This document shows, piece after piece, positions 9,209 to 19,594 of a DNA stretch of 64,000 bases. The stretch covers positions 1-64,000 of the forward strand of contig QXCR01000099.1 of the NCBI GenBank assembly GCA_004380135.1, written 5' to 3'. The stretch comes from Stemphylium vesicarium (lineage: Eukaryota > Ascomycota > Dothideomycetes > Pleosporales > Pleosporaceae). The notes beneath the pieces were generated by a model that did not search any database, was not told the origin of the DNA, and saw only the letters and a list, made by a program, of their open reading frames with translations. The translations under genes were made by a program, and so were the position numbers. Position 1 is the stretch's first letter. Every line of letters begins with the position of its first letter.

Positions 9209-12200
9209 ATGGGTGTCCCCAAGTTCTTTCGATGGATGTCCGAAAGGTATCCGGGCATTTCGCAGCTCATTGCGGAGAACCGCATTCCTGAGTTCGACTG
9301 CCTTTATGTGAGCACCTTCGAATTACCTCGAATGCGCATAGCTAATAGCGTCAGCTTGATATGAACGGCATTATCCATAACTGTACCCACAACGATTCCG
9401 ACAGCGTTACCGCCCGTAAATCGGAGGACCAGATGTTTATCAGCATCTTCAACTACATCGAGCACTTGTTTGGCAAAATCAAGCCCAAGCAGCTCTTCTT
9501 CATGGCCATCGATGGTGTCGCCCCGCGCGCCAAGATGAACCAGCAGCGTGCACGACGCTTCCGAACGGCTCTCGATACTGAAAAGGCTCGGGAGAAGGCT
9601 ATCCGCGAAGGCGTTGAGATGCCTACCGAAGAAGCTTTTGACAGCAACTGCATCACACCAGGCACTGCCTTCATGGCAAAGCTCACGCAGCAGCTCAGGT
9701 ACTTCATCAACAAGAAGGTCTCTGAGGACATCGACTGGCAGGGCGTGGAAGTCGTGCTGTCAGGTCACGAAGTCCCCGGAGAGGGCGAGCACAAGGTCAT
9801 GGAATACATCCGTCAGGCAAAGGCGCAGCCGGGGTACGACCCGAACCGCCGCCATTGCTTGTACGGTCTTGATGCAGATCTCATCATGTTGGGTCTGCTT
9901 AGCCATGACCCCCACTTCAGTTTGCTGCGAGAGGAAGTAACTTTTGGTCGCCAGAGTCAGACCAAGTCCAAGGAGCTGGAGCACCAAAACTTCTACCTCA
10001 TGCATCTTTGCATTGTTCGCGAGTATCTGGAACTCGAGTTTCAAGAGCTGGAGGAGCCCGGTGCTCTCAGCTTTCCGTTTGACATGGAGCGCGTTATTGA
10101 CGATTTCATCCTTATGGCTTTCTTTGTTGGTAACGATTTCCTTCCTAATCTTCCGCATTTGCACATCAACGAGGGCGCTTTGGCCCTCATGTTCAACGTC
10201 TACAAGACGGTCTTACCTAAGGGTAAAGGTTACATCAATGAAGGTGGTGTTATCAATATGGAGCGCTTGGCTATTTTATTGGACGAACTCGCCAACATCG
10301 AATACCGACATTTCGAATCCGAAAATGCCGACGCTGCTTGGTTCAAGGGCAAGCGTCTTGAGAAGGAGGATGTAATGCAGAAGACGGCGAGACGAGGCAC
10401 GGTTGTAATGACTACTCAACAGCAGGCCTTATTTTCACAGGTCAAGAGCTGGTTGGGTAACTATTTGGAAAAGAAGGAGCAGGCTCCTCTGGATCTCCCG
10501 GCATCTCTGCGAGCAGAGGACCGAAAGTTTGTTCAGGAGCTTGCAGAGAAGCTCCATCTTCCCTGGAAGTCTGTTCAGAACGACGATGGCGATCGTCATA
10601 TCCAGATCACCACCCCACCTAAGTTGGTCGAAGGTGATTCGGATGAGGAGGAAGTGGATGACGAATCCACCAAAGCGATTGTACGTGTTGTACAGAAATA
10701 CGAGCAGGCCAAGGTTGTGGATATCTCACCTGAGGACGCGCAAACGGAGATGCAGAAGAAGTACGACGAGAAGTTTGACGCTTGGAAGAACGACTATTAC
10801 AAGAGCAAGTTTGATTGGGATCGCAGCAATGAAGAGGAGCTTCGCAAGCTGACAGAGAACTACGTGCAAGGATTGCAGTGGGTTCTCTACTACTACTACC
10901 GCGGAGTAGCGTCATGGCCATGGTACTATGGCTACCACTACTCCCCTATGATCTCCGACGTCAAGCGGGGTCTGAAGGCCGACATTAACTTCAAACTTGG
11001 CCAACCATTCAAGCCATACCAGCAATTGATGGGTGTATTGCCCGATCGCAGTAAAAGCATCGTGCCAAAAGCCTACCATCCCCTCATGACGAGCGAGGAT
11101 TCTCCCATCATCGACTTCTATCCGCGAGACTTCACCCTGGACATGAACGGGAAGAAACAGGACTGGGAGGCCGTCGTCAAGATTCCTTTCATCCAGGAGG
11201 ACCGTTTGCTCAAGGCTATGGCCACGAAGGAGGACCAGTTACTTCCAGATGAGAAGGCTCGCAACACATTTGGTGTATCGCTCAAGTTCACTTACGCCAA
11301 GGACCTCGACTTCGTTTATCCATCATCTCTTCCGGGCGTCTTCCCAGATCTTCCGCACTGCAAATGTATCGAGAACATTTTCGACCTACCCACCATGGAA
11401 GGGTTGGAATACTACATTGGCCTTATGGATGGAGTCAAAACAGGTGCCGAGGCCTTGGCTGGCTTTCCCAGCTTGAAGGTTCTGCCATTCCATGGCAAGC
11501 TTGAATTTGCGGGCGTCAACGTGTTCCAACAGGACAGCCGAAATGAAAGCATGGTCATTACACTACTGGAGACCGAGCCCCGCCAGTCGGTCTCGCACGC
11601 GCAAGCGAAACTTGGGAAAGCGGTCCACGTCGGCTACCCATTCTTGCATGAGGCCAGGGTGGTAAAAGTATCAGACGAGCTATTCGACTACGTACTTCCC
11701 GAGAGTGGCCCGTCTGCTCCTGTCGCTATTCCACATGGACCTACAGAAATCTCTAACTGGAAGAAGTGCGCAAACCGCATCGAAAACCAGTACAGCAAAC
11801 GTCTTGGTATCAACATTGGAGAGGTTGAATCTCTTGTGCACGTGGAGATGTTGAAAGGACTCCGGAAGACTGATGAGGGTGCCACCATCAAGGAATACGG
11901 GGAGGTCGCTGGACTGCAGGTTGAATATGCGACTCAGACTGTCGTTGATGAGGTCGCCAGTCCCGACGCCCGATTCTTGGAGAAGGACGCCCTGCCCATC
12001 GAAGAAGAATTTCCGGTCGGAGCCCGAGCCTTTTACCTTGGAGACTACGCCTACGGCCGTCCTCTGCAGGTCATGGGCCATGCAGACAACAAGGCAACCA
12101 TCATTGTCGCCAAACTCAAGAAGCAAGAGCCAAACTTTGGACGCGAGGTTGTCAGCAGAGCCGAGCAGGCCACGCCTTACTTACCTTCGTACATCGTTGC

Positions 12201-13557
12201 CAAGCAGTTGCGCATGCCACCACTTGCTTTGTCCAAGCTCACTTCTTCTTTCAATGTCAACTCGAGCGGTCTCAAACTCAACCTGGGCCTGAACTTGAAG
12301 TTCGAAGCGAAGAAGCTGAAGGTCTTGGGCTATTCCAGGAAATCAGCCAACGGATGGGAGTACAGCCAGAAGGCCATGAACTTGCTGTCCAACTACATGA
12401 TCAAGTTCCCCGAGTTCATCGCTGCAATTATCAACAACCCGACGGGCGACGGCTGGGAAGATACCGACTTTTACCCACCTGAGATCGCGAAACAGAAGGT
12501 GAAGGAGATTGGGTCATGGCTGAAGGAAGTCCAGACCAAGAGCTTTGAGAAAGTGCCCTTGGATGCTGAGCAGCTTGACTCTGACACTGTCAAGATGATC
12601 GAGCAGGCCGCCGACGCCAACTTCCCCATCACTCAAGAAGTCGAGCCCAAGACGGTCGCGAAGGTACCCCGTGTTGCTTTGCTGAAACCGTCAGATGCGG
12701 AGCAACGCTTGGGCCACCAGACTTTTAGCATTGGAGATCGAATTGTCTATGTCCAGGATTCTGGAAGGGTACCAATTGGCGCGTCGGGCACTGTTGTCGG
12801 CAAGACACGCACGGCCCGCGTCCTGTTGTTGGATGTCGTCTTCGATGCGACCTTTATGAGCGGTACGTCTCTCGGCGACCGTTGCTCTCCGTTCAGAGGA
12901 TCTACTGTGCCAGCGACCGCTGTCGTCAACATGACAGATCAGCAGGTCGTTCACTATTCAAGTGCTGCCGCAGCTAAGCGCCCACAACAAGCGCCGCAGT
13001 CGTATAACATGCCTCGCATTGGCGCTCCAGGAGGTCCACAGCTGGTACCAGCAGGTACGCCGGCACCTCTTCGCGGTTCTTACCGAGGAGCTTTCGGTGG
13101 CGCCAACGGACGTGGTGGTGGTATGGCCCCTCGAAACAGCCCGGGTCCTCAGGGGCAGCAACAGACTCTACCTATCCACGGTGGACCACCTCGTGGTGGC
13201 CGTGGCGGTTTCGCGCCCCGAGGTGGACAAGCAAACGGTCAGCACACTCAAGACCAGAACTATGCTCCAAATGGAGGCAACTCTCGTGGTAACCTCCGTG
13301 GTGGTTCTGCAGACTTTGTACCACGCGGACGAGGAGGCTTCAAGGGTAACCGCGGCGGCTTCACCGTCATCGATAATACCGATCCTGCCGAGGGTGTTGT
13401 CTCCAACAACCCCAAATTCCAACCGCGCAACTACTCAAACGTTCCACCTCCTGCGAACTTGGACGGTGGACGCGGTGGCAGAGGTCGAGGCCGTGGTCGT
13501 GGAGGATACCGCGGGCGAGGTGGACCCAGGGGCGGTGCGCCGGCTGCCACCCAGTAG
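9209..13557 (+). CDS. xrn1: 5'-3' exoribonuclease 1
   Basis: The cytoplasmic 5'-3' exoribonuclease that degrades decapped mRNA, 1433 residues. Exon 1 (9209..9307) encodes MGVPKFFRWMSERYPGISQL, the canonical Xrn1/Rat1 start. The intron is 9308..9354 (47 nt) and exon 2 runs 9355..13557. Catalytic-domain motifs include LDMNGIIHNCTH, LFMAIDGVAPRAKMNQQRARRF, SGHEVPGEGEHKVMEYIR, YGLDADLIMLGL and FVGNDFLPNLPHL. The D1-D4 and SH3-like regions follow. The last 200 or so residues are rich in RGG/GRGG boxes, a disordered RNA- or partner-binding tail. The length and the extra C-terminal domains separate it from nuclear Rat1/Xrn2. It is divergent from hat2. Confidence 0.97.
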
Positions 13558-13862
13558 AATGCTGCTCTAAACATTGGAAAAACTTCGCTTTTGGCAATCG
13601 CCCCATTCGTCAGTGGGGTTAAAGACTGGTGTGCACGTAGATGGAAGGGGTAGGAGACATAAGTAGTTGCACTATATACCATACAAACGAACTCCTCCAC
13701 TAATGGTGGAGGACGAACTGCTGCTTTTTCCCTTGTTTTTGTGAACACTACCAACCTTCTGTTTTCATACGTCCCCGTTCTTCTATCTTAGTCTATCTCA
13801 ACATCTCTGATAACGAGAGCAAGGTAAAGCTGTTCGATGTCGGAGTTCCTCCTTAATCCAAC
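13558..13862. other. Intergenic region after xrn1
   Basis: These 305 bp hold the xrn1 3' end and the start of the next transcript. A short complementary pair brackets 13605 (CCCCATTCG...CAGTGGGG). No gene is seen. Confidence 0.3.
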
Positions 13863-14489
13863 ATGCGCAGGGAAATTTGCCAAGCTGCAGCGTTTGCCTT
13901 CTCTGATGTGCTGTTCGCGCAGCGTTGTTGCCTGCGGCGTTGCACAAGCTTCGCCCCGCCTTCTCAGACGACTGGCACCTTCTTACCTCAACCCATCTGC
14001 TTGACTCCCACTGTACCACATCAACCGACATCAGGTACCGCCATCAGTAGCTTCTCATTCTTAGCGTTGCCTGCAGAGCTGCGAATCATGATATATCGGT
14101 ACCTCATTCCAACACACTACTACGACATCGGCCCATGCTACATGAACATTCGGGCAACCTGCCGAGCCATACATGACGAATCCGATCACGAAGCTACGCG
14201 AACGCTGCGAGATGTTATACGCGAGAAGAACCCGGGACATGCGCTGATGCTGTCTGCTGTCAGCCCGCACAGGATGAAGATGATGGTTCGACGCGACACT
14301 TCGCTGCCACTTCCCGATAAAAGCTCGATCGGTGTACTACTGGAAGATTTCCCATGGCTGCACAAGCTGAACATTGAATATGAAGAGTGCGGCTTGCCTG
14401 ACGTTGACGGCCTTTGTGGTACGAACCATTATACGCGCTATCAGAAACAATGTCCAAAATGGCTTGAGACCTCCAAGGATCGGCTATAA
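13863..14489 (+). CDS. 2EXR/F-box-like hypothetical protein
   Basis: A 208-residue frame from an ATG at 13863. After a variable N-terminus comes FLALPAELRIMIYRYLIP, the LPxELRxxIY motif at the head of the 2EXR/F-box-like proteins that are plentiful in Dothideomycetes. RATCRAIHDESDHEAT follows, as in that group. Function is unknown; such motifs may bind Skp1-like partners. The end is uncertain. A different plus frame from about 14445 to 14799 (GYHMYLHVLLRW, RVLGFFDDYSDAIWRG) reads like a continuation. An intron at 14387..14444 (58 nt, weak donor GTGCGG, acceptor TATCAG) would join the two in phase. Either the stop at 14489 is real or the gene extends to about 14802. Confidence 0.5.
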   Translation: MRREICQAAAFAFSDVLFAQRCCLRRCTSFAPPSQTTGTFLPQPICLTPTVPHQPTSGTAISSFSFLALPAELRIMIYRYLIPTHYYDIGPCYMNIRATCRAIHDESDHEATRTLRDVIREKNPGHALMLSAVSPHRMKMMVRRDTSLPLPDKSSIGVLLEDFPWLHKLNIEYEECGLPDVDGLCGTNHYTRYQKQCPKWLETSKDRL

Positions 14490-16170
14490 AAATGCGCCCC
14501 CAGGATACCATATGTACCTGCATGTTCTGCTCAGATGGTCTGGAGAAGAGCCTGCCCAACGTGTGCTTGGCTTCTTCGATGATTATAGTGATGCCATATG
14601 GAGAGGTCATCAGCTTAGGGTCACGACTACAGATCACTGCGACGGCAAAGGCAGAGTGCATGCCTGTGAATGGCAAGGGCGTATCTACCACCGCAAAAAT
14701 GTACGAGGAAGTCATTGCTTTTCTGGTGTTTGTTTCTGTGTTTGTGATAATGCTAACACTGGTATACTCGATGATCATAGAGTTTCATGCACTTTATTGT
14801 AATTTGGTTGTGTGGAAACACCGTTAGGTCATGGGGACAGCTAGAATACACTACGACGTCTACAGTAGAAGGACCTTCGCACATGCCTCTTGGCATCTAC
14901 CAAACGCGGCGTTGCAACGTACGATACTGTCAGATGCAGTCCCACCAGATATGGTCCCCCAGATAAATCCAGCTGCCAAGTAGCATACCATAACGACAGA
15001 CGCTCACCCAGCCTGGCAGATGCCGTATTCAAGAGGCTCAGCTGAAGCCGACCCAGTAAGAAACAGGTGGGCAACAGCAGTGTTGTTGAGAGTCATTGCC
15101 TTCATGGAGATGTGGGTAGGATGTGTGCGTGAAAATATGAATGTAAGTGGCCCCAAATTGAGCTCCAAGTGTACGAACTGTCGTGCTGACGGGCTACTTA
15201 AACAGGAAGTGTCGCAAGCTTACCCTAAGAAGCACAGCTGCAAAGGATTAGTCAATTAATGTGTACTCTCATGCTTGCTATCGCAAAAGATCAGTCCGCG
15301 TTCCAGCTAGGGGTGCGGCCTCCATGTTCATTGCGTCTGATCACAAGAAGCATGATCTCGACTTGTGACTGATAGGAACGAGCAACGATGAAGCGACAGA
15401 ATAAACTCATGATCAGAAAATCTGCCACCTGCTCAGCAGATCGACATGGAAGAGTTTGGAATTCTTCGCGAATGGATTGTACAATTGTGCCGAACATGTG
15501 TCTGGCGAGAACGATGGTTTGCTGTTGGCGCAGAAAAAGATTGTGTCTTCAAAAGAAATCATCGCGATAGGTGTGCTAGGAAAGGGGACTCCATTTGAAT
15601 TTTTAAAGCGTCCACAACTGCTGAAGTAAAAAGAGCAGAAAGAAGATTGGACTTTCGAATGGTCACGACCTCAGCTTCAAATTTTGCAGGAGGTCAGTGT
15701 GTCGTGCATAAAATAACGAGACTAGGATAGGGGGCAGACATGAGCTGACAACGCTGACTTAAGGCGCCGCTATGAGTACTAGCTTACACATGCAAAAGGC
15801 TGCAAAACCCGAATCTAACTGCTTTCGTGATAGCATGGACGTCGCGTACCTTTCTAGGGGTTTCACATCAACGTTCCGGAAGCACTCCGGTCGCGATCAA
15901 ATACGGGTCCGGGGCTGTGTTGGTCGCTACAACGTCCCTCAACGGCCTTGTAACGGCTGTACTAGGTGTTAATCGACGCTGGTATAAGCCTCCGGCCAAG
16001 CGTTCAAATTGGGTATGTGGTCAAGGCATCGTGTTCATTCAAGCACTTACATTGGAGCTGACGCTGCGCCGTTGTTAGAGAATTGATTGTTTGTGGACAA
16101 TGCGTTTTCGTCGAACGAGATAAGAGTGGTGGGCGGCACTGCTTTGGAACATCTGTAGCAGCTTTACATA
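14490..16170. other. Long intergenic stretch before the tyrosinase gene
   Basis: The first 310 bp may be the 3' exon of the preceding gene. From about 14800 to 16170 all open frames are short and none resembles a known protein. A TATA-like TATAAG at 15983 lies about 190 bp upstream of the tyrosinase ATG. No repeat, tRNA or transposon end was recognised. Confidence 0.4.
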
Positions 16171-17545
16171 ATGCGTTCATCATCAACGTTTGTCACTCTC
16201 CTTATCGCTGCTGCGCAGGCACTTTCATTTCCCGCGGATTCCTACAACAAAACGGAGACAAACAAATGCTCTCAGCCACACGTGAGGAAAGAATGGTATG
16301 CCAGGCGATCATATTCGACCTCCGATTTTGGGATTTACTGACATGAGGTTAGGCGCACACTAGACCAGTCTGAACAAGATGGCTACATCAACGCAATTCA
16401 GTGCCTTAAGCATACGCCATCCCAAGGAAAAAAGTTCTACGACACCCTTCAATCTCGCTACGACGATTTCGTGGCTCTGCACATCAACGCTACACGAGGT
16501 CAGTCTCCTGATTGTCTTTGAATATACGAGATGAAACTAACATATCCAAAGGAGGTGATCACCCACCGCCGCTTGATTCATTCGGCCAAAACAACTCCAC
16601 CGGTTAGTCAAAGATCGCAATCTATTAATACAACAATGAAGATCCTAATGCCGAGCGGTTTAGGCAATGATACGCAGCCACCATCCCTCTACGGCGTCCA
16701 CGGCGTCGGTGTCTTTCTCCCTTGGCACCGCTACACCATTTGGACCTTCGAGTCAGCCCTTCGGACCGAATGCAACTATACAGGCGCCCAACCGTACTGG
16801 GACTGGACACTGGATAGCCCAGCGTCCAATGCGTCGTTGCTCGCATCCCCCATTCTCCGCGCTTTTGGAGGCAACGGGTCTGCGGCAACCGGATGTGTGG
16901 AAGACGGTCCTTTCGCTGGCAACGCCTCTTTGCATATCGGGCCTGCAGACTCGATGAAATGGAACCCGAGATGCTTGACTAGGGTGATTGATCAGGATAC
17001 ATTCGATATCCGGTCTAATTGGGACGATGTCTTCGCGCCGTTGTTGCTGTTGAGGAATTACAAGCAGGTGCAGCTTTTTATCGATGAGCTCGATTTCGTG
17101 GGACTTGAAGACCGGGTTGATAAGTTTGCTAATCCGCATGCGCTCATGCATTCAGTTTTCGGAGGAGATGTATGTTCCCTGTTGTCAATATCAGACAAAC
17201 AGGTTCAAAGCTAACACTATGCTGCAGTTCATGGATGTACATTCGTCGCCCAACGACCCGTTGTTCTGGCTCCACCATACCTTCATCGACTTCTTGTGGG
17301 ACTTGTGGCAGCAACGCGATCAGGCTCGTCTGAGTGATATCAGCGGTGCTAGAACGATGCGAGGGCTTGGACCTGAGGGTGATAAAGTTGAGAATACGAC
17401 GCTGGATACGCCGCTTTGGATGGGGTTCATGACTAGCGACGTGCCTGTCAAAAGTGTCATGGATACGATAAATGGCGATGGTGAGGGTGTTTTGTGCTAC
17501 AAGTACGATGTTTCGCCATCTACCTTCGGTCGTGCGGGATTCTAG
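16171..17545 (+). CDS. Secreted tyrosinase (short fungal type)
   Basis: A type-3 copper oxidase, expected to oxidise phenols to quinones outside the cell, 381 residues in five exons: 16171..16295, 16353..16498, 16552..16602, 16664..17169 and 17228..17545. All junctions are GT-AG and keep the frame. Residues 1-18 are a signal peptide (MRSSSTFVTLLIAAAQALS). CuA ligands are probably the His in DDFVALHINAT, the His in YGVHGVGVF and the His in FLPWHRY. CuB is marked by HALMHSVFGGD and by DPLFWLHHTFID. The protein stops soon after the catalytic domain, so it lacks the long C-terminal lid of mushroom-type tyrosinases and resembles the short secreted class. Several NxS/T sites fit secretion. It could act on a diphenol or aminophenol rather than tyrosine. 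Confidence 0.9.
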
Positions 17546-18269
17546 TGACAGCGGTTGTGGTTTCTGCATATCGATGTGGAGGTTATGCTACTTTGCCGCG
17601 ATGATGTTGCAGGGTAGGATCATACGGCCGCCTTTTTCTATTCTTTTGATATTTCAGCGAGGCGGGTTGACTGTGTATGTCACCTCTTTGTTGTAGTTCA
17701 TATTATTCATCCACCAAGATCAGTCTCTAATACCACATATGTGATCACCTTTTTAACTCTCTTGAAGAGAGTCCGTCTACTTCGCTAATTGATTATGCAA
17801 TTCAATTCACAATTCGCTCCACTCTCGGGTCGCTATGTCCATTCGTAAGAAGAAATGTTCTTGAACGCATACTGAGAAGCCCTGAAGATTACCTACTACC
17901 ATGAAGCGATGCAGCAGAAAAACTCACCCTCTAACCCCTCGATGTAGAAAGCCCGCAGTCAACTGTTAGAATGGTGTTGTGATGAAGACGGGAAATGACG
18001 CATCGTTGGCAGTAGTGGGGCCATTAGGCAGCACTTTAGCAGCTCTATGCTTTATCAACCCCACGTTCCAGACAAGGCAGACGTAATATCGCACGAGGCA
18101 AATTCCTGAAACTTTCTTGCAAACATTAGCTATTCTCTTGTTCCACGAATATTTCACCAAGAGGAGAGCAGCAGAGGGAAACGGCTGTCGCGCAACGCGT
18201 CAACATCGAGCATCGCTATTACTCTCGCATCAACTGCCACCACCAGAACCAGAGAAAAGGAGTTTCAAC
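17546..18269. other. Intergenic region between tyrosinase and a 2EXR-like gene
   Basis: The 724 bp hold the tyrosinase 3' end and the upstream region of the next plus-strand gene. Coding potential is poor in all frames, and no TATA box or repeat stands out. Confidence 0.35.
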
Positions 18270-19286
18270 ATGCGACTAGACACCAATGCGCAAGTTGAAT
18301 CGTCATTCTTCAAGCTGCCTGCCGAGATCCGACTCGCAGTCTACGAATACCTAACCTTCCCGCCAATCGATAACGAGCAATGCAGCGGACTGATTCTTTC
18401 TTGCAAGAAGGCCAAACGAGAATGCGAAGATAAGGCGGTTGAAAGAACGAAGGAATGGCTGCGATGGTACAAACGTGAGACGTCGCGCGTCCGCCCGGTG
18501 CGCATCTTGCTTCCTTTGCCGACAAGAACACCTATAGGGAGGCACACCGGATTCCACACCCTTCGTCACTTGACGCTAGTGCTACCCGGGCACAAGTGGG
18601 CGAGCTTCTTTAGAGCGTCAAGGGGTGCCTGTCACGACCTCTTCCATTTCAGGTGGAGCTTTAACTTGTGGCTTGACAGCTTGACGTTGCACCATTGCGG
18701 CCCGCTGAAAAACCCAGCTCCAGATATGCGGGGATGGACCACAGAAGAGCATTTGAGAGCACGTGTCAGGCGTATGATTTCCGTCTTGGAGATGAGTTTT
18801 AGGTACGCACATGATCCGGTCGGACAACTACACGAGATAGAGGACAAGAAAGATCGTGTCTGGGCGCTTCAATGGGAACCACAGCCGTCTTTCATAAAGA
18901 AACTGGTGATTTCATGGGACTTGACGGAACATGGTCTACGCAGCGAAGATCTGATTGCGGTGGAAGGCCTGTGCAGAAAACGCTCGACGATGGAATGTCC
19001 CGGGATGCGCGAGCATTTCGTCGTGGGAAGAGACGGTTATCTGGGAGAGTATTCAAGGGAGTCAAGATGTCGATTCCGACCTTCTGAAAGCGAACCACCC
19101 GTGACCCTCAGATACCGAAACGAATCCCAAACTGCAAGCGACGGCTTCCTCTTGGATCTCGAAGATCGACTAGTGGGGCCAAACACTGAGCATGAGATGA
19201 CATGCCTCAGCTGTAGGGGCGGAAAGTGGGATTACCGACGCTACATCCGAGGCTTGCCGACGAAGGACAACGAGCGCTGGCTCTGA
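18270..19286 (+). CDS. 2EXR/F-box-like hypothetical protein
   Basis: A 338-residue intronless gene. The frame is open from 18117, but only at a TTG; the first ATG is 18270 (MRLDTNAQVE). The head reads SSFFKLPAEIRLAVYEYLTFPP, then CSGLILSCKKAKRECEDKA, a layout shared with the genes at 13.9 kb and 22 kb. The remainder is Trp- and Arg-rich with no known catalytic motif, signal peptide or membrane segment. Proteins of this kind occur in large, lineage-specific families in Dothideomycetes and their function is unknown. Confidence 0.75.
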   Translation: MRLDTNAQVESSFFKLPAEIRLAVYEYLTFPPIDNEQCSGLILSCKKAKRECEDKAVERTKEWLRWYKRETSRVRPVRILLPLPTRTPIGRHTGFHTLRHLTLVLPGHKWASFFRASRGACHDLFHFRWSFNLWLDSLTLHHCGPLKNPAPDMRGWTTEEHLRARVRRMISVLEMSFRYAHDPVGQLHEIEDKKDRVWALQWEPQPSFIKKLVISWDLTEHGLRSEDLIAVEGLCRKRSTMECPGMREHFVVGRDGYLGEYSRESRCRFRPSESEPPVTLRYRNESQTASDGFLLDLEDRLVGPNTEHEMTCLSCRGGKWDYRRYIRGLPTKDNERWL

Positions 19287-19594
19287 CAATCCGCGGAAAA
19301 AGAACAGAACGATAAGTCTAGTGAAGATGTGTGGAAGGGTTAAACTTTGTGCCCGTTGGAGCAACAAGATCGCACCTGGAGCCGCGCGATCTGGGCGATC
19401 TGGCGGCTGACACTAGCACCCAAAACAGCAACAAGCGATGCGGGCTTATCATGAACAACCGCATCTCATTGATCGACAGATTGTGCGACTTTCGTCGCGT
19501 ACGTCATGCCTAAATACGTCCCCGGGCATCGGAAGGAAAGATATGGAGACGTGCTGCACTTGTCCTTCTTTTGGACCTCTTGGATCACGAAATT
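19287..19594. promoter_or_regulatory. Upstream region of the asparagine synthetase-like gene
   Basis: A 308 bp spacer between co-directional genes; it must contain the promoter of the gene starting at 19595. No strong motif was recognised. Confidence 0.3.

Noticed and set aside
12962..13570. Second plus-strand frame across the Xrn1 tail
   Set aside because: It is the shifted reading of RGG-box repeats and lacks an independent start context.
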